This document shows positions 24,344 to 33,301 of a stretch of DNA of 64,000 nt, piece after piece (position 1 is the stretch's first letter; every line of letters begins with the position of its first letter). The stretch comes from Salinispora oceanensis (lineage in GTDB: Bacteria > Actinomycetota > Actinomycetes > Mycobacteriales > Micromonosporaceae): positions 1,873,387 to 1,937,386 of the forward strand of contig NZ_KB911579.1 of the NCBI RefSeq assembly GCF_000383575.1, written 5' to 3'. The notes below the pieces were generated by a model, which was given only the letters and a program-made list of their open reading frames with translations, ran no database searches and was not told the origin of the DNA. The position numbers and the translations under genes were made by a program.

Positions 24344-25971
24344 TCACATTTGACCGGGTGACCGTCCGCTACACCGAGGACGGGCCGCCGCCGCTTCGCG
24401 ACGTGACGCTGACCGTCGAGGAGGGGGAGCTGTGCCTGGTCGCCGGGCGTACCGGGGCCGGCAAGTCGACCCTGCTGCGGGCGATCAACGGGTTGGTGCC
24501 GCACTTCACCGGCGGCACCCTGCACGGCTCGGTCACCGTGGACGGCCGGGACACCCGCCGGCACCCGCCCCGCGACCTCGCCGATGTGGTCGGCGTGGTC
24601 GGCCAGGACCCGCTCTCCGGATTCGTCACCGACACCGTCGAGGAGGAGTTGGCGTACGGGATGGAGCAGCTCTCCCTGCCGCCGGCGGTGATGCGCAAGC
24701 GGGTGGAGGAGACGCTGGACCTGCTCGGCATCGCCGAGCTGCGCGACCGGCCACTCCGGACCCTCTCCGGTGGGCAACAGCAACGGGTCGCCATCGGCGC
24801 TGTCCTCACCAGCCACCCCCGGGTCCTGGTGCTCGACGAGCCCACCTCCGCGCTGGACCCCACGGCCGCCGAGGAGGTCCTCGCCGCGGTCACCCGGCTG
24901 GTCCACGATCTCGGGGTCACCGTGGTGCTGGCCGAGCACCGGCTCGAGCGGGTCATGCAGTACGCCGACCGCCTGCTCTACCTGCCCGGCGACGGGCGGG
25001 TGGTCAACGGGCCACCGGCGGCGGTGCTGGCCGGCGTGGAGCTGGCCCCACCCCTGGTCGAGCTGGGTCGCCTGGCCGGCTGGGACCCACTGCCGCTGTC
25101 GGTACGCGATGCCCGCCGCCGCGCCGCCGAGCTGCGTGGTCGGCTCGGCGGGGGGGCACCTCCCGCGCCGGCTCCCGCCCCGGACCCGACGACGGCGCTG
25201 AGCGCGCGGAAGATCGTCGTACGGTATCCGGGCACCGTGGCCGTGGCCGGCGTCGATCTCGACCTCCAGGTTGGCCAGGTCGTCGCCCTGATGGGCCGCA
25301 ACGGTTCCGGAAAGTCCAGCCTGCTCTGGGCCGTGCAGGGCAGCGGCCCCCGGCAGGGCGGCGCGGTGACCGTCACCGGCGCGGCGGGGGCCGTCGACCC
25401 GAAGAGCCTGCCGGCGCACCAGGCCCGCCGGCAGGTCGGGCTGGTTCCGCAGACCCCGGGCGACCTGCTCTACCTGGAGACGGTCGACGGCGAGTGCCAC
25501 CAGGCCGACCAGGAGACCGCGGCGGCGGCCGGCACCTGCCGCACCCTGCTGGACCAGCTCACCCCCGGCCTGCCCGGTGACCGGCACCCGCGGGACCTCT
25601 CCGAGGGGCAACGGCTGGCGCTCGCGCTCGCGGTGCAGCTCACCGCCGCCCCGCCGGTGGTGCTGCTGGACGAGCCGACCCGCGGCCTGGACTACCTCGC
25701 CAAGCGGCAATTCGTCGCGCTGGTGCGGGGGCTGGCCACCGCCGGGCGTGCCGTGGTGGTGGCGACGCACGACGTGGAGCTGGTCGCGGCGCTGGCGGAC
25801 CGGGTGATCGTGATGGCCGACGGTGAGATCGTGGCCGACGGCAGCACCGCGGAGGTCATGCTCGCCTCGCCCGCCTTCGCCCCGCAGGTCGCCAAGGTGC
25901 TGGCCCCGGCGCCGTGGCTGACGGTGGATCAGGTCGCCGCCGCGCTGGTGGCGGAGCGGGAGCCGGCGTGA
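24340..25971 (+). CDS. ecfA: ECF transporter ATPase with two fused ABC domains (EcfA)
   Basis: 543 residues carrying both ATPases of the ECF module in one chain. Domain 1: Walker A GRTGAGKST, signature LSGGQQQR, Walker B LVLDEPTSALDP. Domain 2: Walker A GRNGSGKSS, signature LSEGQRLALA (a variant), Walker B VVLLDEPTRGLD, His switch VVATHDVEL. It powers vitamin uptake through EcfT and the S component. The ATG overlaps the EcfT stop (ATGA). The DNA around 25490 (GECHQAD) shows an unusual Q/H-rich segment between Walker A and signature of domain 2. Confidence 0.93.
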   Translation: MITFDRVTVRYTEDGPPPLRDVTLTVEEGELCLVAGRTGAGKSTLLRAINGLVPHFTGGTLHGSVTVDGRDTRRHPPRDLADVVGVVGQDPLSGFVTDTVEEELAYGMEQLSLPPAVMRKRVEETLDLLGIAELRDRPLRTLSGGQQQRVAIGAVLTSHPRVLVLDEPTSALDPTAAEEVLAAVTRLVHDLGVTVVLAEHRLERVMQYADRLLYLPGDGRVVNGPPAAVLAGVELAPPLVELGRLAGWDPLPLSVRDARRRAAELRGRLGGGAPPAPAPAPDPTTALSARKIVVRYPGTVAVAGVDLDLQVGQVVALMGRNGSGKSSLLWAVQGSGPRQGGAVTVTGAAGAVDPKSLPAHQARRQVGLVPQTPGDLLYLETVDGECHQADQETAAAAGTCRTLLDQLTPGLPGDRHPRDLSEGQRLALALAVQLTAAPPVVLLDEPTRGLDYLAKRQFVALVRGLATAGRAVVVATHDVELVAALADRVIVMADGEIVADGSTAEVMLASPAFAPQVAKVLAPAPWLTVDQVAAALVAEREPA

Positions 25972-27065
25972 GTGTTCTGCGGGTCGCTCCGCGCACCGCC
26001 GTGGTGCTGGTGCTCGCGTCGGTCGCCGCGCTGGCCACCTTCACCTGGCCACTCTTCGTCCCGGTGCAGCCGGAGAACACCGCCCGCGCCGGCGAGGCGC
26101 CGCTGGTCTTCGTCGTCATGTTGCCGGTGCTGGTGGCGTTGGTGCTGGCGGAACTCACCTCCGGTGGGATCGACAGCAAGGCCCTGGCGATGCTCGGGGT
26201 GCTCGCCGCGGTCAACGCCGCGCTGCGCCCGCTCGGTGCCGGTACCGCCGGGATCGAGACGGTGTTCTTCCTGCTGGTCCTCGCCGGCCGAGTCTTCGGA
26301 CCGGGGTTCGGCTTCCTGCTCGGCTCCACGTCGCTGTTCGCCTCCGCGTTGCTCACCGCCGGGGTCGGCCCCTGGCTGCCGTTCCAGATGCTCGCCGCCT
26401 CCTGGGTGGGGCTCGGCGCCGGCCTGCTTCCCCGCCGGCCCCGCGGTCGCGCCGAGGTCGCTCTGCTGGCCGGGTACGGCGCGCTCGCCGCCTACGGCTA
26501 CGGGCTGCTGATGAACCTCTGGTTCTGGCCGTTCAGCGCCGGTGCGGAGACCCAACTCTCCTACGTGGCCGGCGCGCCGGTCCTGGAGAACCTGCACCGC
26601 TTCGTCGTCTTCACCGCAGTGACCTCCACCTTCGGCTGGGACACCGGACGGGCGATCACCACCGCCGTGCTGATCGCCCTCGCCGGCCCGGCGGTGCTCG
26701 CCGCGCTGCGCCGCGCCGCCCGCAAGGCCGCCTTCGATGCTCCGGTGACCTTCGCCGCCCCCGGGCCGGGACTGTCGGCGTCGCTACCGGCTTCGCTCCT
26801 GCCTCCGCAGGCGGGGAAGCCCGCCGCGGGCCAGCCCAAGGGCCGCGACGATCGCCAGCACGGGTGGGACCAGCACCACCGCCAGCAGGGCGGGCCAGGG
26901 TACGTGCCAGCGCAGCTCGACGTTGAAGCCGACGTAGGCCGCCGCCGGCCCGATGCCCGAGATCAGGCCGAGCAGGGTTCCGGCGCCGACGATGAACCCG
27001 GCCTGGGCCGCGGCGATGCGCCGACGGGTACGTCCGGTGGCGCCGACCGCCGCCATGGTGGCTAG
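25968..27065 (+). CDS. ECF transporter S component, with antisense C-terminal extension
   Basis: GTG start overlapping the EcfA stop (GTGA). The first ~265 residues make a six-helix S component: LVLASVAALATFTWPLF, FFLLVLAGRVFGPGFGFLLG, PFQMLAASWVGLGAGLLPRR, LLMNLWFWPFSAGAE, FGWDTGRAITTAVLIALAGP. Operon position and the B12 riboswitch predict cobalamin (or a precursor) as substrate. The natural end should be near residue 270; instead the frame runs on for ~95 residues of Gln/Asp/Gly-rich sequence that is the complement of the convergent permease gene (overlap 26784-27065). This tail looks accidental. Confidence 0.85.
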   Translation: MSVLRVAPRTAVVLVLASVAALATFTWPLFVPVQPENTARAGEAPLVFVVMLPVLVALVLAELTSGGIDSKALAMLGVLAAVNAALRPLGAGTAGIETVFFLLVLAGRVFGPGFGFLLGSTSLFASALLTAGVGPWLPFQMLAASWVGLGAGLLPRRPRGRAEVALLAGYGALAAYGYGLLMNLWFWPFSAGAETQLSYVAGAPVLENLHRFVVFTAVTSTFGWDTGRAITTAVLIALAGPAVLAALRRAARKAAFDAPVTFAAPGPGLSASLPASLLPPQAGKPAAGQPKGRDDRQHGWDQHHRQQGGPGYVPAQLDVEADVGRRRPDARDQAEQGSGADDEPGLGRGDAPTGTSGGADRRHGG

Positions 27066-29243
27066 GTCGGGGCGGAGTTCGGTCGCCGCCAGCCCGACCG
27101 CCACGGTGCTGGCGACCAGGGTGACCAGGACGCTCACCCCGGCCAGCAGGTAGAACATGGTGGTGCTGCGGCGGGTGTCCGAGCCGAGCTCGGCCGCCGC
27201 GACGGTGGCCGGCGAGTGCGACCTACCGGCGGCGAGCTGCGCCTGCAGCAGCACCGCGTTCGCCCGTGCCAGCTCCGCATCGGAGGGTGTGCGGCTCGAG
27301 TCGATGACCACCTGCCGAGGCTGGGTGTCCAGCCCGAGGCGCTGCGCGGTCGCGGGTGAGACCACCAGGCCGGGAAGCTTGGCGAAATATTCCTGTTGGG
27401 CGGCCACGACGGCCGGCAGCGAGGTGGCTGCCGCCGAGGTGGGCGCCGCCGAGCCGGGCGCCGACCCGTGAGACAGCAGGGTGACCTGACCGCTCTCCGC
27501 CAGGGCGTCGTTGAAGACCACCGCGTCGCCCTGGTCCAGGGCAGCCACCTCGGCGGTGGTGGCGGCCCGGCCGGTCACCAGCCGCACGACCTCCGCCCCG
27601 CCGACGGCGATGTCGCGCTGCTCGTGGGCGCGAAACACGGTGGGATCGGTGGTGCTGTCGGAGAGGTCCCGGAACACAGTGGGATAGAAGTTACTGACTG
27701 TCCGCAGTGGCACGACGGCGCGGGCCGGCAGGGACGCGGCCAGCCGCGCCAACCCGGCTGGCCCCAGCAGGTCGGCGAGCTCCGCTGGCACCAGGACCTG
27801 ACCGGTCCGCGCCTCCACCTGGGTGGGGGTGGCGACACCACGGGCCCCGCCGGCCAGGGCGAGCGCGACGCTACCGGCGACGGCGCCGAGCACCGCGGCC
27901 ATCGCCGCGGCGGTGCGGAGCCGATGCCGTACGGCGTGGCGCAGTGCCAGCCGGGCCGGCATGGGCAATACCCGTGCCAGGGGCGCGCTCACCCGTACCA
28001 GCGCGGGTGTGCACATGACGACGCCGAGCAGCAGGGCGACGCCGCCGGCGGCGAGCACAGCCGGTTGACCCTCCGGGTTGGCGGAGACCAGCAACGCGAC
28101 GGTGGCGACAGCGATCAGCCCCACGCCGGCCACCAGCGCGACCTGGTCCAACCGGGACTGATCCCGCTGGCCGCCCAGGGCACCGCGCAGGGGTCGCCCC
28201 CGGAGGGCGCGCGCCGGCAGCACCGCCGCCAGGACCGCCAGCAGCAGGGTGACCACCGCGGCTCCCGCCACCTGCCCAGCGGGGATCGACACCTCGGTCA
28301 ACGGGTGGTCGGCGATGCGCTCGATGAGCGGGCCGGCCAGGGCGAAGGTCGCCAGCCCCAGGAGTACCCCGGCGGTCGCGGAGATGGCACCGAGCAACAT
28401 TCCACCGGCGACGACCACCTTGCGGACCTGCGCAGCGGTGGCACCGGCGGCGGCCACCAACGCCAACTCCCGACGTTGCCGGGCGGCGCCGACGGTAAAG
28501 GCCGCACCAACCAGGAGCACGACCTGGGTGCCGGCGAAGCTCACCACGACCACCGTCGCCGCCGCCTCGATCCGACGTTCCGCAGCGCTGGGGGCACTCC
28601 GTTCCCAATACGAGCTGGGCTCCGGCGGCGACCACCCGCTGCCCGGCGGCAGCTGCACCATCAGCTTGCCGCCCGCCGCGGAGAGCGGGGCATCGTTGGT
28701 TACGAGCAGCCCGGCGGCGCCCAACGACCGGCTCCAGTCGATCAGCCCGACCACGGTGAGCTCCCGCTGCGGCATCCCGGCGGTCAGCCGGCCGCCCACC
28801 TCCAGGCCCAGCTCGTCGGCCATCGAGCGGGTCAGCGCCACCTCGGCCGGCCCGGCGGGGGCCCGGCCGGACCGGAGCACATACCGGCCCTGGTTCAGCG
28901 GGTGCTCCGGGTCGGTCGCCTCGTAGTCCGACACGCGCAGGTCGTCCGGGCCGCGGACTACCGTGCGGGCCTGCGTCAACCCGAGGGTGCGGCTGCCCGA
29001 CGGCAGGGTGGCCACGATCGGGCTGCCGGCGTCAACGATCAGGTCGGACTGGCCAAACGTGAAGGTGGCGTTCTGCGCCGAGGTGCCGCTGAGGTTGCTC
29101 CAACTCGCCAGCAGGACGGTGCCGGCGTACGCGGGGACGAAGAGCATCAGCACTATCAGCGCGCTCCGGGCCCGATGGCGCAGCGCGGAGCGGCGGGTGA
29201 TGCGCAGCGCGATTCGCCACGAACCGAACCGACCGGCGCTCAC
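26784..29243 (-). CDS. FtsX-type ABC transporter permease
   Basis: 819 residues with the two-block FtsX/MacB arrangement: an N-terminal membrane helix (SALIVLMLFVPAYAGTVLLA), a large extracytoplasmic part, three helices (VVLLVGAAFTVGA, LLGAISATAGVLLGLATFAL, VVTLLLAVLAAVLPARAL), then a second block ending in three more helices. These permeases do not usually carry small substrates; they drive work on outside proteins or extrude peptides and drugs. The GTG start overlaps the ATPase stop (GTGA). The last ~280 bases face the S-component frame on the other strand. Confidence 0.92.
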   Translation of the reverse strand: MSAGRFGSWRIALRITRRSALRHRARSALIVLMLFVPAYAGTVLLASWSNLSGTSAQNATFTFGQSDLIVDAGSPIVATLPSGSRTLGLTQARTVVRGPDDLRVSDYEATDPEHPLNQGRYVLRSGRAPAGPAEVALTRSMADELGLEVGGRLTAGMPQRELTVVGLIDWSRSLGAAGLLVTNDAPLSAAGGKLMVQLPPGSGWSPPEPSSYWERSAPSAAERRIEAAATVVVVSFAGTQVVLLVGAAFTVGAARQRRELALVAAAGATAAQVRKVVVAGGMLLGAISATAGVLLGLATFALAGPLIERIADHPLTEVSIPAGQVAGAAVVTLLLAVLAAVLPARALRGRPLRGALGGQRDQSRLDQVALVAGVGLIAVATVALLVSANPEGQPAVLAAGGVALLLGVVMCTPALVRVSAPLARVLPMPARLALRHAVRHRLRTAAAMAAVLGAVAGSVALALAGGARGVATPTQVEARTGQVLVPAELADLLGPAGLARLAASLPARAVVPLRTVSNFYPTVFRDLSDSTTDPTVFRAHEQRDIAVGGAEVVRLVTGRAATTAEVAALDQGDAVVFNDALAESGQVTLLSHGSAPGSAAPTSAAATSLPAVVAAQQEYFAKLPGLVVSPATAQRLGLDTQPRQVVIDSSRTPSDAELARANAVLLQAQLAAGRSHSPATVAAAELGSDTRRSTTMFYLLAGVSVLVTLVASTVAVGLAATELRPDLATMAAVGATGRTRRRIAAAQAGFIVGAGTLLGLISGIGPAAAYVGFNVELRWHVPWPALLAVVLVPPVLAIVAALGLARGGLPRLRRQERSR

Positions 29244-29962
29244 GACGGCTCCGTCAGCAGCCGCCGGGCGTCGTCACGCTCCGGGGTGGCGTCCACCAGC
29301 CGCCCGTCTCGAAGAAAGACCGTACGGTCGGCCCAGCCGGCGTACCGCGCCTCGTGTGTGACCAGCACACCCGCCGCCCCGGCATCGATCCGCGCCCGCA
29401 GGACCTGCAACACCGCGAGACTGGTCCGCGAGTCGAGGGCACCGGTCGGCTCGTCCGCCAGCACCAACCGGCGCTCGCCGACCAGGGCGCGGGCGATCGC
29501 CACCCGCTGCTGCTGCCCACCGGAGAGCTGATCGGGAAACCGGCCGGCGACCTCGGGCAGGCCCACTTCGTCCAGCGCGGTGACAGCTGCCGCGCGCGCC
29601 GCCCGCGCACTGCTGCCGCCGAGCTCCAGCGGCAGGGCGACGTTCTCCGCCGCGGTCAGGTCGGTCACCAGGTTTAAGTCCTGGAACACGTAGCCGATGC
29701 GGTCCCGGCGTAGGTGGGCCACCGCCGTCGAGTCGAGCCCGCCGAGCCCAACCCCCGCCACCTCCACCGACCCGGAGGTGGGCACCTCCAGACCACCGGC
29801 GATGGAGAGCAGGGTGGACTTCCCCGAACCGGACGGCCCCATCACCGCGACCAGTTCACCGGCTCGAACGGTCAGGCTGACACCGGCCAAAGCCCAGACC
29901 GAGCCCTCGCCGGCCCGGTAGACCCGTTCCACCTCGGCCAGCCGCAACACCACATCGCTCAC
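29240..29962 (-). CDS. ABC transporter ATPase, LolD/MacB-like
   Basis: 240 residues: Walker A GPSGSGKST, signature LSGGQQQRVAIARAL, Walker B LVLADEPTGALDS, VLVTHEARYA. The GALDS variant is typical of the MacB/LolD/FtsE group, which pair with FtsX-type permeases, as here. The GTG at 29962 overlaps the PadR stop (GTGA). It powers the permease coded next. Confidence 0.93.
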   Translation of the reverse strand: MSDVVLRLAEVERVYRAGEGSVWALAGVSLTVRAGELVAVMGPSGSGKSTLLSIAGGLEVPTSGSVEVAGVGLGGLDSTAVAHLRRDRIGYVFQDLNLVTDLTAAENVALPLELGGSSARAARAAAVTALDEVGLPEVAGRFPDQLSGGQQQRVAIARALVGERRLVLADEPTGALDSRTSLAVLQVLRARIDAGAAGVLVTHEARYAGWADRTVFLRDGRLVDATPERDDARRLLTEPS

Positions 29963-30558
29963 CGCCGGACCCGCCCCGACTCGGCGGCATCCGCTGGGAT
30001 CGGCGCCGGCGCAGAGGCGGCCCCGGGTCGGGCGTATCGCCGCCGCAGCACCGTCCCCTCTACATGGTCGAGCCACCGGAGCTCGCCCTCCAGGGCGAAA
30101 ATCAAGTAATCGAGAAACATCGACCACGTGAGGTCAACGTCCTCGTTGGCCTGTCGGCGCAGGTCGGTGTAGTCCCGTAATTGCCGCATCGACTCGGTGC
30201 GCTGCTGCTGCACCACGATCGTGATGTCGACGCTCGGATCCTGCGTGGCCATCGCCAACTTGATCGCCAACTCGTTGCGGGGGCGCTCCGTCTCGGTGAC
30301 CGGGGTGAGGTACCAGTCGGCGAGCGCCGCCCGCCCCGGCTCGGTGAGCGCGTACAGCTCTCGCCCCTGGTCGTCCGTGCCCGCGGTGGCGACAAAGCCG
30401 TCCCGGACCAGGCGGTCCAGGGTGGTGTAGATCTGACCGACATTCACCGCCCAGCTGCCACCGGTACGCGTGTCCAGCTCTGTTCGGAGCTGGTACCCGT
30501 ATTTCGGACCGTCCACGAAGAGGGCCAACAGCCCCCACCGCACCGCGTTTCGCTGCAT
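29959..30558 (-). CDS. PadR-family regulator of the FtsX-type transporter
   Basis: 199 residues. N-terminal winged helix (WGLLALFVDGPKYGYQLRTE, GQIYTTLDRLVRDGFV, YALTEPGRAALADW) and a long C-terminal helical dimerisation part, typical of the larger PadR subgroup. It is the first gene of the operon with the ABC transporter and so most likely represses it until a drug or envelope signal binds. The ATG region is preceded by the palindrome TTACCAGGTAA (30568-30578). Confidence 0.92.
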   Translation of the reverse strand: MQRNAVRWGLLALFVDGPKYGYQLRTELDTRTGGSWAVNVGQIYTTLDRLVRDGFVATAGTDDQGRELYALTEPGRAALADWYLTPVTETERPRNELAIKLAMATQDPSVDITIVVQQQRTESMRQLRDYTDLRRQANEDVDLTWSMFLDYLIFALEGELRWLDHVEGTVLRRRYARPGAASAPAPIPADAAESGRVRR

Positions 30559-30564
30559 GGCCGG

Positions 30565-30590
30565 AACTTACCAGGTAACTACTTACTTAG
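30565..30590 (-). promoter_or_regulatory. Candidate PadR operator
   Basis: A perfect 11-bp palindrome TTACCAGGTAA (30568-30578) followed by ACTTACTTAGT repeats, just before the PadR start and in an AT-rich promoter zone. Position suggests autoregulation. Confidence 0.5.
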
Positions 30591-30697
30591 TATCTCCCCG
30601 ACACCGGATGCGGCTCGAGTAGCTGGTTACCGAAAGGTTCTTGGGGTTCGGAAAAGTGCCTTCTTCCCTGCATACGATCGGTTTCCTATGGTGTTCT

Positions 30698-30718
30698 AGT
30701 AACCGAAAGAGAGCGAAG
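30698..30718 (+). repeat. Motif shared by the ridA-like and hxlR-like upstream regions
   Basis: AGTAACCGAAAGAGAGCGAAG here and a 17-of-21 match at 31559-31579 lie upstream of the RidA-like gene and the HxlR gene respectively. It may be the binding site of the HxlR protein. Confidence 0.4.
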
Positions 30719-30733
30719 AAGGAGGCGGTCATC

Positions 30734-31141
30734 ATGGCCGTAACCCTGGTCAACCCGAGCGGACTGCCCGTGGTCGACGTGTACCGGCAGGTGTCGGTGG
30801 CGACCGGTTCCAAGCTGGTTCACGTCGCTGGGCAGGTCGCCTGGGACGCGGACGGTAATACGATCGGCGAAGGCGACCTGGCCGCCCAGGTCGAGCAGTG
30901 CTATCTCAACGTCGGCACCGCACTGGCTGGCGTCGGGGCGTCCTTCGCCGACGTGGTGAAGCTGACCGTGCATGTCGTCGACTGGACCCCGGACCGGATG
31001 CCGGAGCTGCTCGAGGGCATCCGGCGGGCGTCAGCCAAGCTGGGCACCACACCCATAGCTCCGGCCTCACTGTTCGGGGCCGCGGCATTGGATATTCCCG
31101 AACACCTGGTCGAGGTTGAGGCGACCGCCGTCCTCGACTGA
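30734..31141 (+). CDS. RidA (YjgF/UK114) family protein
   Basis: 135 residues with RidA features: a start strand (LVNPSGLPVVDVYRQVSVAT), VHVAGQVAWDADG, QVEQCYLNVGTALAGVGAS, FADVVKLTVHVVD, and the conserved end PEHLVEVEATAVLD. RidA proteins hydrolyse reactive enamine/imine intermediates; many subfamilies have other roles, and I could not place the catalytic Arg with certainty, so deaminase activity is unproven. GGAGG precedes the ATG. It converges on an HxlR regulator gene, and both upstream regions share a similar 21-base motif. Confidence 0.88.
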   Translation: MAVTLVNPSGLPVVDVYRQVSVATGSKLVHVAGQVAWDADGNTIGEGDLAAQVEQCYLNVGTALAGVGASFADVVKLTVHVVDWTPDRMPELLEGIRRASAKLGTTPIAPASLFGAAALDIPEHLVEVEATAVLD

Positions 31142-31534
31142 TCACCCCTGCGAGGTGTCGAAGCGACGCCGCGACGACTCGATGTGGCTGAAGTAGCGCT
31201 GAGTCCAGCCACACATGCCGTCAACGACGCTACGTAGTGCCTCACCCGCCCCGGTAAGGGTGTACTCGACCCGGGGCGGGATGGTGGGATACACGGTTCG
31301 CTCGACCAGGCCGTTGCGTTCCAGCATCCGCAGGTTCTGGGTGAGCATCTTGTGGCTGATGCCGCCAACCTCGTCGCGTAGTTCACCGAAACGCATGGTG
31401 CGTTGTCCGAGGAACTCGATGATCAGGAATGCCCACTTGTTGGCCACGTCAGAGAAGATCTCTCGTGCCAGCGAGTCCGCACGCGCCAGATCGGTTTCTG
31501 GCAGCAGACCGCTCGCCTCGCTTCTGTCACCCAT
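31142..31534 (-). CDS. HxlR-family transcriptional regulator
   Basis: 130 residues, a MarR-like winged helix of the HxlR family: DVANKWAFLIIEFLGQRTMR, FGELRDEVGGISHKMLTQNL, LERNGLVERTVYPTIPPRVE, YTLTGAGEAL. Such proteins sense redox state or small electrophiles. The gene abuts the RidA-like gene tail to tail (31141/31142). The shared upstream motif suggests that it controls itself and that gene, and possibly the haloperoxidase-like gene 300 bases away. Confidence 0.9.
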   Translation of the reverse strand: MGDRSEASGLLPETDLARADSLAREIFSDVANKWAFLIIEFLGQRTMRFGELRDEVGGISHKMLTQNLRMLERNGLVERTVYPTIPPRVEYTLTGAGEALRSVVDGMCGWTQRYFSHIESSRRRFDTSQG

Positions 31535-31823
31535 CCGCTCACTCTCTATCAGATCCTCAGTAACTACAAGAGAGCAAAGGCGAGACGGGGGCAAGGGCCG
31601 CCAACGCAGGCACCCCTGCCGCAACGACGACGGCATACCCACGGCGCGGACGCCGCGACCGCAGTAGCGCCGGTCGGCGGCGATCAGCGCATGTCCGTGA
31701 ATCGCCTCGCCTGTTGACGGCGGCGAGGTGGACGGCCTGAAGCTCTCGCCAACAGGGCAGGGCTCCCGACGGTTTGGTCGTATGACGCTCGTCACCGCGG
31801 GTATATCAAGAAAAGCTAGCGCT

Positions 31824-32728
<905 letters not shown>

Positions 32729-32810
32729 CCCCCGCCGCGGAAGCGCACAAGATCGTCGCCGACTCCACTCTCGTAGCTCCACCCCGACCACGCTGAAAAG
32801 AGATCCGTTG

Positions 32811-33281
32811 ATGTCCACGACCACCGCCCCCGCCGTGCAGCCCGCACCCACTCCCGGCGCTGTCGGCGTCATCCTGCGGCAGACCCTCATCGACCTTCTC
32901 GACCTCGCCCTTCAGGTCAAACAAGCCCACTGGAACGTCACCGGGCCTCGATTCCTGCCCCTACACCAGCAACTCGACGCCCTCGCCACCACCACACGTG
33001 AACACGCCGACACCATCGCCGAACGCGCCGCCGCCATCGGCGCACCACCCGACGGACGCGCCACCACCATCGCCGCCACCAGCCGGCTACCTCAGTTGGA
33101 CGCCGGCGTGCTACCGGACGACATCGCAATCGACAAGATCGACGACCTCCTCACCACCACCGCCACCGGAATCCGCCAGGCGATCGAGGCCACCGCCGAC
33201 GACCCCATCACCCAGGACCTGCTCATCACCGCCGGCCATGCCATCGAACACCAAGCCTGGCTCCTACGCTCCCAGCGTTAA
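32811..33281 (+). CDS. Dps-like ferritin-superfamily protein
   Basis: 156 residues. Dps motifs: QVKQAHWNVTGPRFLPLHQQ, the ferroxidase His/Trp region, LDALATTTREHADTIAERAAAIG, and GHAIEHQAWLLRS near the end. Dps dodecamers bind DNA and oxidise iron with peroxide, protecting DNA. The Thr/Pro-rich N-terminal extension (about 14 residues) may take part in DNA binding. It follows the haloperoxidase-like gene on the same strand and may be co-transcribed. Confidence 0.9.
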   Translation: MSTTTAPAVQPAPTPGAVGVILRQTLIDLLDLALQVKQAHWNVTGPRFLPLHQQLDALATTTREHADTIAERAAAIGAPPDGRATTIAATSRLPQLDAGVLPDDIAIDKIDDLLTTTATGIRQAIEATADDPITQDLLITAGHAIEHQAWLLRSQR

Positions 33282-33301
33282 CCCGTCGACCGCTCCGATG
33301 A

